Shown here in pieces: positions 1 through 6,217 of a DNA stretch of 6,700 nt. The stretch comes from Acidobacteriota bacterium (lineage in GTDB: Bacteria > Acidobacteriota > Terriglobia > Acidiferrales > UBA7541). Position numbers and translations under genes: made by a program. The first letter of the stretch is position 1. The number at the start of each line of letters is the position of its first letter. The DNA lies in the NCBI GenBank assembly GCA_016179005.1, contig JACOSF010000275.1, positions 1 through 6,700 on the forward strand, given 5' to 3'. Below the pieces are notes generated by a model that saw only the letters and a program-made list of their open reading frames with translations, was not told the DNA's origin and did no database searches.

Positions 1-678
1 GGTCAGTTTGGTGACGGGTTGGCCGTTCACGGTGGGTACGCGGTCGGCACGGCTGATGTGGTAGCCATCCTCGCGCTTGTTGATTGTGGCGGCCGCTTTG
101 GGCTTGAACCAGCCCTTCAGCCTGACCGAAGCCATGTTGGACTTGCCGATCACCGTCAGCTTGCTGGATAGAAGATAGGAATCCTGGTCGGTCTTGCCGC
201 TGAGCACAACCAGACGGCCAACGCGCGCCCTTGCCGGAACAGGCACCGGAGTGGCCTCCGGTGAGCGCGTCGCCGCCTGCTGGATCATTTCGCGGCGGCG
301 CTTGGTGTCGAGCACCATGGTCTCTTCGACTTTGGGCACCAGGAATTTTTTCGGCGCGTCTCTGGGCAGCAGCAGGGTTTCGGCACTATCGCCGGAGAGG
401 CGCACCAAAATCTCGTGCTTGCCGATGGTCACCGTATCGCCGTGCCGCAAGGTGGCCTGCTGAACGCGCTGGTTGTTCACAAACGTGCCGTTCAGACTGT
501 TCAAGTCCTCGATCGTCAACTGATCCGCTCCGAACTCAATCTTGGCGTGGTGGGTGGAGACGGCCAGATTGTCAATCTGGATGTCGTTATCTGGCGTGCG
601 CCCGATCGTGAGGGGCTGTCCGCTGAAGGGGATTTCCCTCAACACATGAGCTTCAAAACTTAGGATCAAGTTGATCAT
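1..678 (-). CDS. FHA domain protein with a second, degenerate FHA-like region (C-terminus beyond window)
   Basis: The minus frame is open from an ATG at 678 to the window edge, giving 226 residues with the C-terminus missing. Residues about 1-95 form a classical forkhead-associated domain, which binds phosphothreonine peptides: IGR at 25-27, S41-T-H-H44, and the NGTFVN turn at 63-68 are the expected binding residues. A linker (about 105-152) rich in Thr, Arg and Pro follows, including VEETMVLDTKRR at 117-128. Residues about 153-226 resemble a second FHA fold (GRLVVLSG, then IGKS at 177-180 and VNGQ at 217-220), but the binding Arg is replaced by Lys and the SxxH motif is missing, so it probably does not bind phosphate. 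There is no signal peptide, so it is cytoplasmic at least in this part. Family knowledge links such proteins to Ser/Thr kinase signalling; the partner is unknown. No clear Shine-Dalgarno precedes the ATG, so the start is reasonable but not certain. Confidence 0.88.
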   Translation of the reverse strand, partial: MINLILSFEAHVLREIPFSGQPLTIGRTPDNDIQIDNLAVSTHHAKIEFGADQLTIEDLNSLNGTFVNNQRVQQATLRHGDTVTIGKHEILVRLSGDSAETLLLPRDAPKKFLVPKVEETMVLDTKRRREMIQQAATRSPEATPVPVPARARVGRLVVLSGKTDQDSYLLSSKLTVIGKSNMASVRLKGWFKPKAAATINKREDGYHISRADRVPTVNGQPVTKLT

Positions 679-870
679 GTCACTACAGTTTCTTAGTTTA
701 GGATTGCTCCTGCCCAGCCGGTAAGCATTTCTACAGCCTTAGTTCCATGCCGCGCAACACGTCATGGAAGCGCCGGTCAGTGCCCCCGGCCGGAGCGGGT
801 TCTCCCTTTGCCGGGCATCTTAGGCCGTACCCCCGGGTAAGTCAACGGACGGGGCTTGCAATAGGTGGCA

Positions 871-897
871 GCACGGGCGGTGATGCTGAGCCCGTGC
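871..897. repeat. Small inverted repeat (8-bp stem, 11-nt loop)
   Basis: GCACGGGC at 871-878 pairs perfectly with GCCCGTGC at 890-897 around an 11-base loop. On the plus strand it is followed by a T-rich but broken stretch (TTCCATTTCTTTT), so it could be a weak plus-strand terminator. There is no plus-strand gene upstream to terminate. Function is unassigned. Confidence 0.35.
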
Positions 898-1006
898 CGA
901 TTCCATTTCTTTTCGGTCTGTTGCAACGGAGGCAGTTTTCACGCCGCAAGAGAAAGGGGGGGGTGGAGCGAGCGGAGCGCGCGCGTTTGCGGTGCAGGAG
1001 AGCGGC

Positions 1007-1044
1007 AAAAAAAACGAGCCCGCCGGCCAAGGCCGACGGGCTCG
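1007..1044 (-). terminator. Rho-independent terminator of the cold-shock gene
   Basis: Positions 1015-1028 and 1031-1044 form a 14-bp GC-rich stem with a single mismatch/wobble at one position and a minimal loop. On the minus strand it is followed at once by eight T residues (A-tract 1007-1014 on the plus strand). It begins 22 bases past the csp stop codon and reads in the csp direction. This is a textbook intrinsic terminator that separates csp from the FHA gene. Confidence 0.93.
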
Positions 1045-1065
1045 TGAAGTTGACTGCTCAGCAGA

Positions 1066-1269
1066 CTAGAGGGGGCTGACGTTCGACGCCTGCAGACCCT
1101 TGGGGCCCTTGGTGACCTCGAATTCAACCGCCTGGCCTTCGTTCAGCGACTTGTAGCCTTCCGCGTTGATGGCGGAAAAGTGGACGAAAACGTCCTCGCC
1201 GGACTGGCGCTGGATGAACCCGAAACCCTTGCTGGCATTGAACCACTTCACTGTACCTTGTTCTCTCAC
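1066..1269 (-). CDS. CspA-family cold-shock protein
   Basis: This 67-residue protein is a single cold-shock (OB-fold) domain, the usual length of the family. It binds single-stranded RNA and DNA and melts RNA secondary structure, acting in the cytoplasm as an RNA chaperone. GTVKWFN lies at 5-11, the RNP1 motif KGFGFI at 14-19 and the RNP2 motif VFVHF at 27-31, so the aromatic nucleic-acid-binding residues (W9, F10, F16, F18, F28, H30, F31) are present. The start is a GTG at 1269, preceded by AGAGGAAA at a good distance; no in-frame ATG could serve. A strong terminator follows, so it is probably monocistronic. Bacteria often carry several paralogues, and sequence alone does not tell whether this one is cold-induced or constitutive. 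The long structured upstream region suggests control at the RNA level. Confidence 0.97.
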   Translation of the reverse strand: MREQGTVKWFNASKGFGFIQRQSGEDVFVHFSAINAEGYKSLNEGQAVEFEVTKGPKGLQASNVSPL

Positions 1270-1320
1270 TGTGTTTCCTCTTCTTTTTTTAAGCTATTTG
1301 CGCTTCTCGACCCCTCAGTC

Positions 1321-1358
1321 GCAAAACAAAGGGGCTGCAAGTGTGACTTGCAGCCCCT
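1321..1358 (-). terminator. Hairpin with T-rich tail in the csp leader (attenuator-like)
   Basis: Positions 1330-1342 and 1346-1358 are a perfect 13-bp inverted repeat with a three-base loop. Read on the minus strand, the stem is followed by TTTGTTTTGC, as in an intrinsic terminator. It lies about 60 bases upstream of the csp start, and no minus-strand gene precedes it that would need a terminator. It may therefore be a leader attenuator or a 3' end for a short leader RNA. An alternative is a simple stabilising structure in the csp 5' leader. Confidence 0.6.
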
Positions 1359-1401
1359 CTAGCAAATCTAAAGGTGTTACAAGAGCAACAAACGCAACCG
1401 C

Positions 1402-1430
1402 AGGATAGCACAACTCTTCCAAGGCTCCAA
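1402..1430 (-). promoter_or_regulatory. Candidate sigma70-type promoter for csp
   Basis: On the minus strand TTGGAG (1425-1430) and TATCCT (1402-1407) are separated by 17 bases. This would start transcription near 1395 and give csp a leader of about 125 bases that contains the 1330-1358 hairpin. The match to consensus is only moderate (3/6 and 4/6). Confidence 0.35.
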
Positions 1431-1451
1431 ATGAATTCTTTCTAGATTTTC

Positions 1452-1517
1452 GCTGGCAGCCGGGGCATGAAAACAGGCCACTTGTAGGCCTTCTCGTGCC
1501 TGGCGAAGGCTGCCAGC
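1452..1517. repeat. Long imperfect hairpin, possible structured RNA
   Basis: The outer stem pairs 1452-1461 with 1508-1517 (10 perfect base pairs). A middle stem pairs 1464-1470 with 1494-1500 (7 pairs, one of them a G-U on the plus strand), and an inner stem pairs 1475-1479 with 1487-1491 around a 7-base loop. In the minus-strand transcript the G-U becomes an A-C mismatch, so the fold fits a plus-strand RNA slightly better. There is no T-tract, so it is not a plain terminator. It could be a leader element of the gene at 1618, part of an upstream csp transcript, or a protein-binding site. Confidence 0.4.
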
Positions 1518-1605
1518 ACACTGGTCCGGATCAATCGCGGTTCTTCCCCAGGGCCACGGGGATGCGGTTAGTGTATGCTCGGCCCGACAACTGGGTATGC
1601 CGAGC

Positions 1606-1610
1606 GGAGG
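1606..1610 (+). promoter_or_regulatory. Ribosome-binding site that decides the start at 1618
   Basis: GGAGG lies seven bases before the ATG at 1618. It excludes the earlier in-frame ATG at 1597, which would place the Shine-Dalgarno inside the coding region. Confidence 0.85.
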
Positions 1611-1617
1611 AACTGAA

Positions 1618-2370
1618 ATGATGCGAGTGCGGAGATTGTTCCGAGTTGTTCTGGTCGCATTGGCGGCGCTTTTGTTCAGCGGGGCGGCAGCGGCGCAGGA
1701 AACGCGCACACTCTACCGCGCAACGCTGGTGCAGGCCGCGCCGGGCCGGCTGCTCGAACTGATCGAGTTCTGCAAGAGGAAGGCGGAATTCGACGTGAAG
1801 GCCGGCGACCAGCCGGCGCTGTGGATGCGTCACAGCCAGGGCGACCAGTGGGATTTGCTTCTGCTCTTCCCCATGGAAAGCTACGCGGAATATTACAGCT
1901 CGAGCCGCATCGCACTGCGCGAAGACTCCGACCGCGGAGCCCGTGCCCTCTCGGCTGCCGCGAACCCCTTGATCGCCTGGCAGGAAGACGTCTTTGTGTA
2001 CGGCCCGCCGTTCGACGAACTGAAAGCCGCTTTCGCCAAAGGCACCTTTTATCACGTGGAAATGATGCAAGCGCTTCCCGGGCGGCTGGCCAGCTTGCGC
2101 AACGAGCGCGTGATGGAAAACGAATACTCGAAGAAACTCGAACGCCCGCAAAATTTCATTTTTGTGCGCGACCAGGGCGCCGCCTGGGACATCTTCACCA
2201 TCGGCGTCTACCGCGACCTGAAGCACTACGCCGAAAGCGTGGACATCCCCATCAAACTTCAGGAAGAGGCAGCGAAGAAGGCGGGGTTCGAGTCCGCCAG
2301 CGCCATCGGGCCCTTCCTCCGCACGCTGATCCGCACGCACCACGACACGCTGGCCATCGCCATCAAGTAG
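1618..2370 (+). CDS. Exported protein with two related alpha+beta halves, function unknown
   Basis: The protein has 250 residues from the ATG at 1618. It begins with a clear Sec-type signal peptide: Arg-rich start, hydrophobic run about 9-20, and a likely cut near AAA-Q27, with no lipobox Cys, so it should be periplasmic or secreted. The mature part is an internal duplication. Residues 33-45 (YRATLVQAAPGRL) match 145-157 (YHVEMMQALPGRL), and GDQWDLLLLF at 75-84 matches GAAWDIFTIG at 187-196, followed in both by a Tyr-containing helix. The beta-alpha-beta-beta pattern suggests two fused ferredoxin-like or dimeric alpha/beta-barrel (NIPSNAP-like) units forming an internal pseudo-dimer. That is inference from pattern only. 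No catalytic motif is recognised, and neighbours give no functional clue. An ATG follows directly at 1621, so the start may be one codon later. Confidence 0.85.
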   Translation: MMRVRRLFRVVLVALAALLFSGAAAAQETRTLYRATLVQAAPGRLLELIEFCKRKAEFDVKAGDQPALWMRHSQGDQWDLLLLFPMESYAEYYSSSRIALREDSDRGARALSAAANPLIAWQEDVFVYGPPFDELKAAFAKGTFYHVEMMQALPGRLASLRNERVMENEYSKKLERPQNFIFVRDQGAAWDIFTIGVYRDLKHYAESVDIPIKLQEEAAKKAGFESASAIGPFLRTLIRTHHDTLAIAIK

Positions 2371-2458
2371 GCGCCAGTATGCAGCAGCCGGCGGTATCGT
2401 AAAGGAAACTGAGATCCGCGGCCCATTTGCCCGCCTGCTCGCCCATCAGCTAAGCCGA

Positions 2459-2487
2459 TTGCCTGCCTTAGTCGATTGGCATACAAT
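2459..2487 (+). promoter_or_regulatory. Sigma70-type promoter of the HxlR gene
   Basis: TTGCCT (2459-2464) and TACAAT (2482-2487) are spaced by exactly 17 bases. The predicted start of transcription, about seven bases past the -10 box, coincides with the ATG at 2493. This implies a leaderless or nearly leaderless mRNA, in keeping with the absence of any Shine-Dalgarno. Confidence 0.65.
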
Positions 2488-2507
2488 AAAGTATGAAAAC
2501 TGCCAAT
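2475..2507 (+). promoter_or_regulatory. Nested palindromes over the -10 box, candidate HxlR operator
   Basis: ATTGGCA (2475-2481) and TGCCAAT (2501-2507) form a perfect 7-bp inverted repeat. Inside it, CATAC (2480-2484) and GTATG (2491-2495) form a second perfect inverted repeat. They span the -10 box and the start codon. HxlR regulators bind palindromes as dimers and often repress their own gene, so binding here would block transcription. The link to this protein is inferred. Confidence 0.4.
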
Positions 2508-3005
2508 ACTAAACAAAAGTTAGTTACTGTCAGAGGTAGATCGGAGGCGGACCCATGCGCATTGATGCTGGCCCTGAAAACGCTGGGGGCACGCTGGACG
2601 CTCGTAGTGTTGAGAGTGCTTCTCGACAGGCCGCATCGGTTCAGCGAACTCAAGAATGCAGTTGTCTGTATTCCCGACAGGTCACTGGCGCGCGTCCTTG
2701 ACCGGTTGGAACGAGAAGGTATCGTTCGCCGCAGTGTAAGACCCGCCCGTCCCCCACAGGTCGTGTACTCGCTGGTGAAGGACGATCCCTTGTTGCGCAA
2801 GGTCATAGGTGTTCTGACTCGGTGGGGAGAAGTTAATTTTGCTGGAAGGAAAGTGAGTTCAGAGAGAAAACGTCCTTCAGTGGGTTTGGAGCCTGCGACA
2901 CCTTGGGCTTGGCGCCTCATGGCCAGTGCAGGATCTTGGCTTCCTCGTGTGGGTGGTCGCACTTCTCCAGCATGCCCTTGTTTCCATCACCGCTTCCCTG
3001 GGTAG
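2493..3005 (+). CDS. HxlR-family winged-helix transcriptional regulator, with odd C-terminal extension
   Basis: Residues about 19-115 are a typical HxlR DNA-binding domain: DPC22 near the start, LGARWTLVVLRVLLD (31-45), the helix-turn-helix HRFSELKNAV...PDRSLARVLDRLEREGIVRR (48-80), and the wing PPQVVYSL (87-94) ending in LTRWGE (108-113). HxlR proteins sense redox, aldehydes or small ligands and act as dimers. C22 matches the conserved Cys position of thiol-sensing members, but it is the only one in the core. The family usually ends soon after the tryptophan at about 111. Here 55-60 more residues rich in Arg, Pro, Gly and Ser follow, with unbiased third codon positions, and look like read-through into non-coding DNA. 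A one-base shift after about 2829 would end the protein at a TGA at 2854-2856. Base composition is lower in GC than in the flanking genes, a possible sign of transfer. No Shine-Dalgarno is present. Confidence 0.85.
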   Translation: MKTANTKQKLVTVRGRSEADPCALMLALKTLGARWTLVVLRVLLDRPHRFSELKNAVVCIPDRSLARVLDRLEREGIVRRSVRPARPPQVVYSLVKDDPLLRKVIGVLTRWGEVNFAGRKVSSERKRPSVGLEPATPWAWRLMASAGSWLPRVGGRTSPACPCFHHRFPG

Positions 3006-3059
3006 CTCTGGACCCATTGTAACTTTTGAGAAAGGAGCATACAGCACAAACGTAATGTA

Positions 3060-3087
3060 TTGACAAAAGGTTAGTTTCTATTATTAT
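3060..3087 (+). promoter_or_regulatory. Strong sigma70-type promoter upstream of the histidine kinase
   Basis: A perfect -35 box TTGACA (3060-3065) is followed after 16 bases by TATTAT (3082-3087), in an AT-rich patch (about 3006-3110) within an otherwise GC-rich region. The transcript would start near 3094, leaving a leader of about 150 bases before the kinase GTG. It shows that the kinase can be transcribed separately from the HxlR gene. Confidence 0.75.
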
Positions 3088-3244
3088 GCCAAAATCATAG
3101 CAATTTAGGGGTCTCGATCGCGCGGACACCCTAGACAAGTACAAGCCTTCGCTGCCGACGGCATTTTCTAGCATCCGGATTTGCATGATGGTCGCTTCGC
3201 CCGGGATGAATGTTTCTTGATTCGCCCCGGGAAGGCTGGGCGCA

Positions 3245-5368
3245 GTGAAGACGCGGAACTCCGGTGTGATGTTGTTTGTCGCGACAGCTATCACAGTGCC
3301 GGTGGGTGTGTTCGGCGCGTGGGTCGCTATCGAGCGGCTTTGGTTCCATGATTTGCCTTATGAGTCCCATCTACTGCTCAACACTGCCCGGGGTTTGATG
3401 GCCGTCCTGGTTGTTGCCGCCCTCGGGGGCATCCACATCCTCAGAAGCGCGCGCAGAGCTGCCGAGGCTGAAATCACCGTCCGACAGATTCTGGAGTCCG
3501 CCCCGGACGCCATGATCATTGGCGACCAAGGGGGGCGAATTGTCCAAGTGAATGCGCAGGCGGAGAAGTTGTTCGGCTACTCGCGGACCGAACTAGTCGG
3601 GAAGCAGGTTGAATCGTTAATGCCCGGACGATTTCGGGATAAGCATCTTTCGCATCGCCTCAGGTATTCCGCAGCGCCGAGAACCCGGCCGATGGGCATA
3701 GGCCTCTATCTTCTTGGTTTACATAAAAATGGCAGCGAAATCCCCGTGGAAGTCAGTCTGGGTCCCCTCCAACGGCGTGATGGAAACTTCGTGATAGCAG
3801 GCATCCGTGATGTCACCGAGCGGAAAAAGGCGGAACAGGCGCTGCGCGAAAGCGAAGAACGATACCGCTCACTGGTCATCGCCACCTCGCAAATCATTTG
3901 GACGACAAACCCCGAGGGGGAAATGCTTGAGCCATTCCGCAGTTGGCAGGAATTCACGGGCCAGAGCGCGGAAGAGGCACGGGGCCGGGGATGGCTCAAC
4001 GCGATCCATCCCAACGACAGGGAGCGCGTGTGGAAAACATGCGATGAGGCGGAGCGGACGGGCGTTGCCATTCAATCGGAGTATCAGTTACGGCGCCACG
4101 ACGGTGTGTACCGCCACTTATCGTGCCGCGCCGTGCCGGTGCGGATAAACGGCGGCAGCATCCGGGAATGGGTGGGAGCGTGCACAGATGTGACCGAACA
4201 AATAATCCTCGCAGCGCAATTGCGCCAATCCCAGAAGATGGACGCCATCGGGCAGCTCGCCGGCGGCGTGGCCCACGACTTCAATAACCTTCTCGGCGTC
4301 ATCATGGGGTACACGGACCTGGTGATGGAAGCTCTCGCTCCGGGACACAAGTCGCGCGAGCAGCTCGAACAGGTGTACAAGGCCGCCGAGAGCGCGGCTT
4401 CCCTGACCAGTCAACTGATGGCGTTCAGCCGCAAGCAGGTCGTTGCGCCAAAGATACTGAACCTGAACGCGGTGGTGAGCGACACCGACAAGATGTTGCG
4501 CCGGCTGATTAGAGAGGACGTCCATCTGGTGACGGTGCTCTCGCCTTCTCTCGGAAACGTGAAAGCCGATCCGGGGCAAATCGAGCAAATCCTGATGAAT
4601 CTGGCGGTCAACGCGCGGGATGCCATGCCGCACGGCGGAAAGCTGACCCTTGAAACGCGCAGTGTGGGGCTGGACCACGAGTACGCGAACACCCACGCCG
4701 CCGTCCCCCCGGGAGATTATGTGTTACTGGCAGTGACGGACAGCGGAACGGGCATGGACGAGGCAACGAAGGCGCATATCTTTGAACCCTTCTTCACAAC
4801 AAAAGAAATGGGGCGGGGCACCGGCCTGGGGCTGGCCACGGTGTACGGCATCGTGAAACAGAGCGACGGATTTATCTGGGTGTACAGTGAGCCGGGTCAG
4901 GGAACCACATTCAAGATCTACTTCCCCCGTGTGCACGAGAGCGCTAAGGAAGCTGCCGCCGCGCCGCATACGCCCATCGCGCAGCAGGGTACGGAGACCG
5001 TGCTGGTGGTGGAAGACGAAGTAGCCTTGCGAGAGCTCGCGTGCGAGTTTCTGCAGCTCAGCGGCTTTGTCCCGCTGGAAGCGCGGACGCCCGTCGAAGC
5101 GATTCAAATCGCCGAGCGGCACAAAGGCCCCATCCACTTGGTGCTCACCGACGTGGTCATGCCGGGGATGGGTGGGCGCGAGCTGGCAGGGAAAGTGAAG
5201 CAACAGCGCCCGAAGATTAAAGTCCTCTACATGTCGGGTTATCCCGATCAGGCGATTTTCCAGCACGGCGTGCTGGAACGGGGCGTGGCCTTCCTGCCCA
5301 AGCCCTTCTCACGGTACGACCTGGTGCGCATCGTCCGCGAAATCCTGGACCGCGCGGTTGATTCCTGA
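3245..5368 (+). CDS. Membrane-anchored hybrid sensor histidine kinase (TM-PAS-PAS-HisKA-HATPase-REC)
   Basis: The protein has 707 residues. Two membrane helices (about 9-29 and 48-66) enclose only about 18 residues, so signal sensing probably falls to the cytoplasmic PAS domains at about 75-195 (closing in RDVTERKKAEQ) and 203-318 (closing in TDVTEQ). The HisKA dimerisation helix carries GGVAHDFNN with the phospho-accepting H344. The ATPase domain has the N-box NLAVNARDA (N456), the G1 box DSGTG (499-503), FEPFF (513-517) and the G2 box GRGTGLGLA (523-531). A C-terminal receiver follows with acidic E590/D591, phospho-acceptor D636 in LTDVVMPGM, S664 and K686. All catalytic residues are intact. 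It autophosphorylates H344 and can pass phosphate to D636; no phosphotransfer protein or further response regulator lies nearby, so the output is unknown. The GTG at 3245 follows GGGAAGG by nine bases; the ATG at 3269 is an alternative that trims TM1 only slightly. Confidence 0.95.
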   Translation: MKTRNSGVMLFVATAITVPVGVFGAWVAIERLWFHDLPYESHLLLNTARGLMAVLVVAALGGIHILRSARRAAEAEITVRQILESAPDAMIIGDQGGRIVQVNAQAEKLFGYSRTELVGKQVESLMPGRFRDKHLSHRLRYSAAPRTRPMGIGLYLLGLHKNGSEIPVEVSLGPLQRRDGNFVIAGIRDVTERKKAEQALRESEERYRSLVIATSQIIWTTNPEGEMLEPFRSWQEFTGQSAEEARGRGWLNAIHPNDRERVWKTCDEAERTGVAIQSEYQLRRHDGVYRHLSCRAVPVRINGGSIREWVGACTDVTEQIILAAQLRQSQKMDAIGQLAGGVAHDFNNLLGVIMGYTDLVMEALAPGHKSREQLEQVYKAAESAASLTSQLMAFSRKQVVAPKILNLNAVVSDTDKMLRRLIREDVHLVTVLSPSLGNVKADPGQIEQILMNLAVNARDAMPHGGKLTLETRSVGLDHEYANTHAAVPPGDYVLLAVTDSGTGMDEATKAHIFEPFFTTKEMGRGTGLGLATVYGIVKQSDGFIWVYSEPGQGTTFKIYFPRVHESAKEAAAAPHTPIAQQGTETVLVVEDEVALRELACEFLQLSGFVPLEARTPVEAIQIAERHKGPIHLVLTDVVMPGMGGRELAGKVKQQRPKIKVLYMSGYPDQAIFQHGVLERGVAFLPKPFSRYDLVRIVREILDRAVDS

Positions 5369-5436
5369 TCCGCCGGCTGCCGTCTCCCCCTGCAAACTTC
5401 CCCATGCAAGCGGAATGAGCGCATGGCGTTTTGCGC

Positions 5437-5464
5437 TTCGAATTCTGCGCGCTTCAAGTACAAT
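5437..5464 (+). promoter_or_regulatory. Candidate promoter of the membrane protein gene
   Basis: TTCGAA (5437-5442) and TACAAT (5459-5464) are separated by 16 bases. Transcription would begin near 5471, downstream of the ATG at 5423 and about 20 bases before the ATG at 5492. This supports the later start. The -35 match is weak. Confidence 0.45.
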
Positions 5465-5491
5465 GATTTGCCGGCGCCACCGCTGATACCG

Positions 5492-6217
5492 ATGAAACAA
5501 ATTGTCGAACGCGAACGAAACAAAACGTACTACCGCGTCCTGCATGTACCCATCTGGCTGTGGGTGTTCTTCGTTTTGCCGGGATGGCCGCTGACCTTCG
5601 CGATGTACACCACCGGCTTCGATCGCCGCCACGCCATCTGGTTTGCCGTGGTGTTTGCGGTGTGCGCGTGGCGCGGATTTGCTGGAAAACTGCCGGGCGT
5701 GGAGCACGCGCCGTACGTCACGCACTTCGGCGCGGACCAGCCCAACCTGTGGTATCGGGTCGTCTGCTACACGGCGGCGTGGATTGCGATTGTCGTTCCC
5801 TTCGCGCTGAACGTCATCGGGCTGGTCGTCGCGTCGTTCACCGGCGAGTGGATGATCCGCCAGATGTACCAGTGGCTCTACTATCCGCTGGCGATGCTCG
5901 TTGTGCTGGCCTCCTGCCTCGACCTCACGCCGCGCGCGCGGCGCTCCACGCTCAACGAAGGCGCGGAGCGGGCGTGGTTTTACGTCGGGCTGTGGACGGT
6001 GGTGCCCGCCCAAACCGCCATGTGGGCGGTGTGGCGCATCGGCGCGAAGAATGGTCTCGCCGGCGTGGCCCACGGCCGCGCGGGATTGGCCGCCCTGCTG
6101 CTCGTTGGCGGCACAATGTTTCTGCTCGGCGCGAAGGGCATCCTGCCGCGAAGCGCGCGCTACTATTACCCAGAAGCTCCATCTGCTATTCCACAGCCCG
6201 CCCGCGAAATCGTGTAG
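5492..6217 (+). CDS. Six-helix integral membrane protein, function unknown
   Basis: From the ATG at 5492 the protein has 241 residues. Hydrophobic segments lie at about 20-40, 46-64, 92-116, 127-143, 162-181 and 195-214, so it should span the inner membrane six times. The helices are rich in Trp and Tyr. A charged N-terminus (MKQIVERERNK) and a Pro-rich polar tail face the same side if all six helices insert. I recognise no family, and no transport or catalytic motif is evident. An ATG at 5423 would add 23 residues that do not look like protein and lie upstream of the predicted transcription start, so 5492 is preferred; neither has a good Shine-Dalgarno. The stop codon TAG at 6215-6217 lies inside the GTAG head of the downstream repeat, so the last residues may have been changed by insertion of that repeat. 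The acyl-CoA ligase gene follows in the same direction. Confidence 0.8.
   Translation: MKQIVERERNKTYYRVLHVPIWLWVFFVLPGWPLTFAMYTTGFDRRHAIWFAVVFAVCAWRGFAGKLPGVEHAPYVTHFGADQPNLWYRVVCYTAAWIAIVVPFALNVIGLVVASFTGEWMIRQMYQWLYYPLAMLVVLASCLDLTPRARRSTLNEGAERAWFYVGLWTVVPAQTAMWAVWRIGAKNGLAGVAHGRAGLAALLLVGGTMFLLGAKGILPRSARYYYPEAPSAIPQPAREIV

Larger units (their letters stand above)
679..1065. other. Non-coding gap between the FHA gene and csp
   Basis: This stretch lies upstream of the FHA gene and downstream of csp. Short open frames cross it on both strands, but none has family-like sequence or a ribosome-binding site, so I call no gene. It contains the csp terminator at its right end and an 8-bp hairpin at 871-897. 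The FHA promoter should lie on the minus strand just above 678, but no convincing -35/-10 pair was found; TTGCGC and TAGAAA spaced by 18 bases near 729-758 is the best weak candidate. Confidence 0.6.
1270..1617. other. Divergent intergenic region between csp and the exported protein gene
   Basis: This gap separates two genes that are read away from each other, so it must carry promoters for both. Open frames exist here, but their translations look random. It contains two strong inverted repeats (1330-1358 and 1452-1517) and a candidate minus-strand promoter between them. The plus-strand promoter was not found with confidence; TATGCT at 1574-1579 could be a -10 box but has no matching -35. Confidence 0.65.

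Noticed and set aside
747..1079. A 110-codon plus-strand open frame
   Set aside because: It runs through the csp terminator, is rich in Arg and Ala as expected of GC-rich non-coding DNA, and has no ribosome-binding site.
1452..1517. 6S RNA
   Set aside because: The hairpin is too short, and no long closing stem and central bubble could be extended from the flanks.
1531..2343. A 270-codon minus-strand open frame
   Set aside because: It is antisense to the exported protein, whose signal peptide, Shine-Dalgarno and internal repeat make the plus strand the real one.
2870..2960. tRNA-like remnant on the minus strand (plus frame reads GLEPATPW, typical of antisense tRNA)
   Set aside because: The T-loop consensus GGTTCGAATCC is not matched and no acceptor or anticodon stems can be built.
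3185..3220. An 11-codon upstream open frame in the kinase leader
   Set aside because: It has no Shine-Dalgarno or attenuator structure, and such short frames are common by chance.
4118..5266. Minus-strand open frames of about 180-190 codons within the kinase
   Set aside because: They are antisense shadows of intact kinase and receiver domains.
5423..5491. A longer N-terminus for the membrane protein
   Set aside because: The extra 23 residues are not hydrophobic or family-like and lie upstream of the predicted transcription start.
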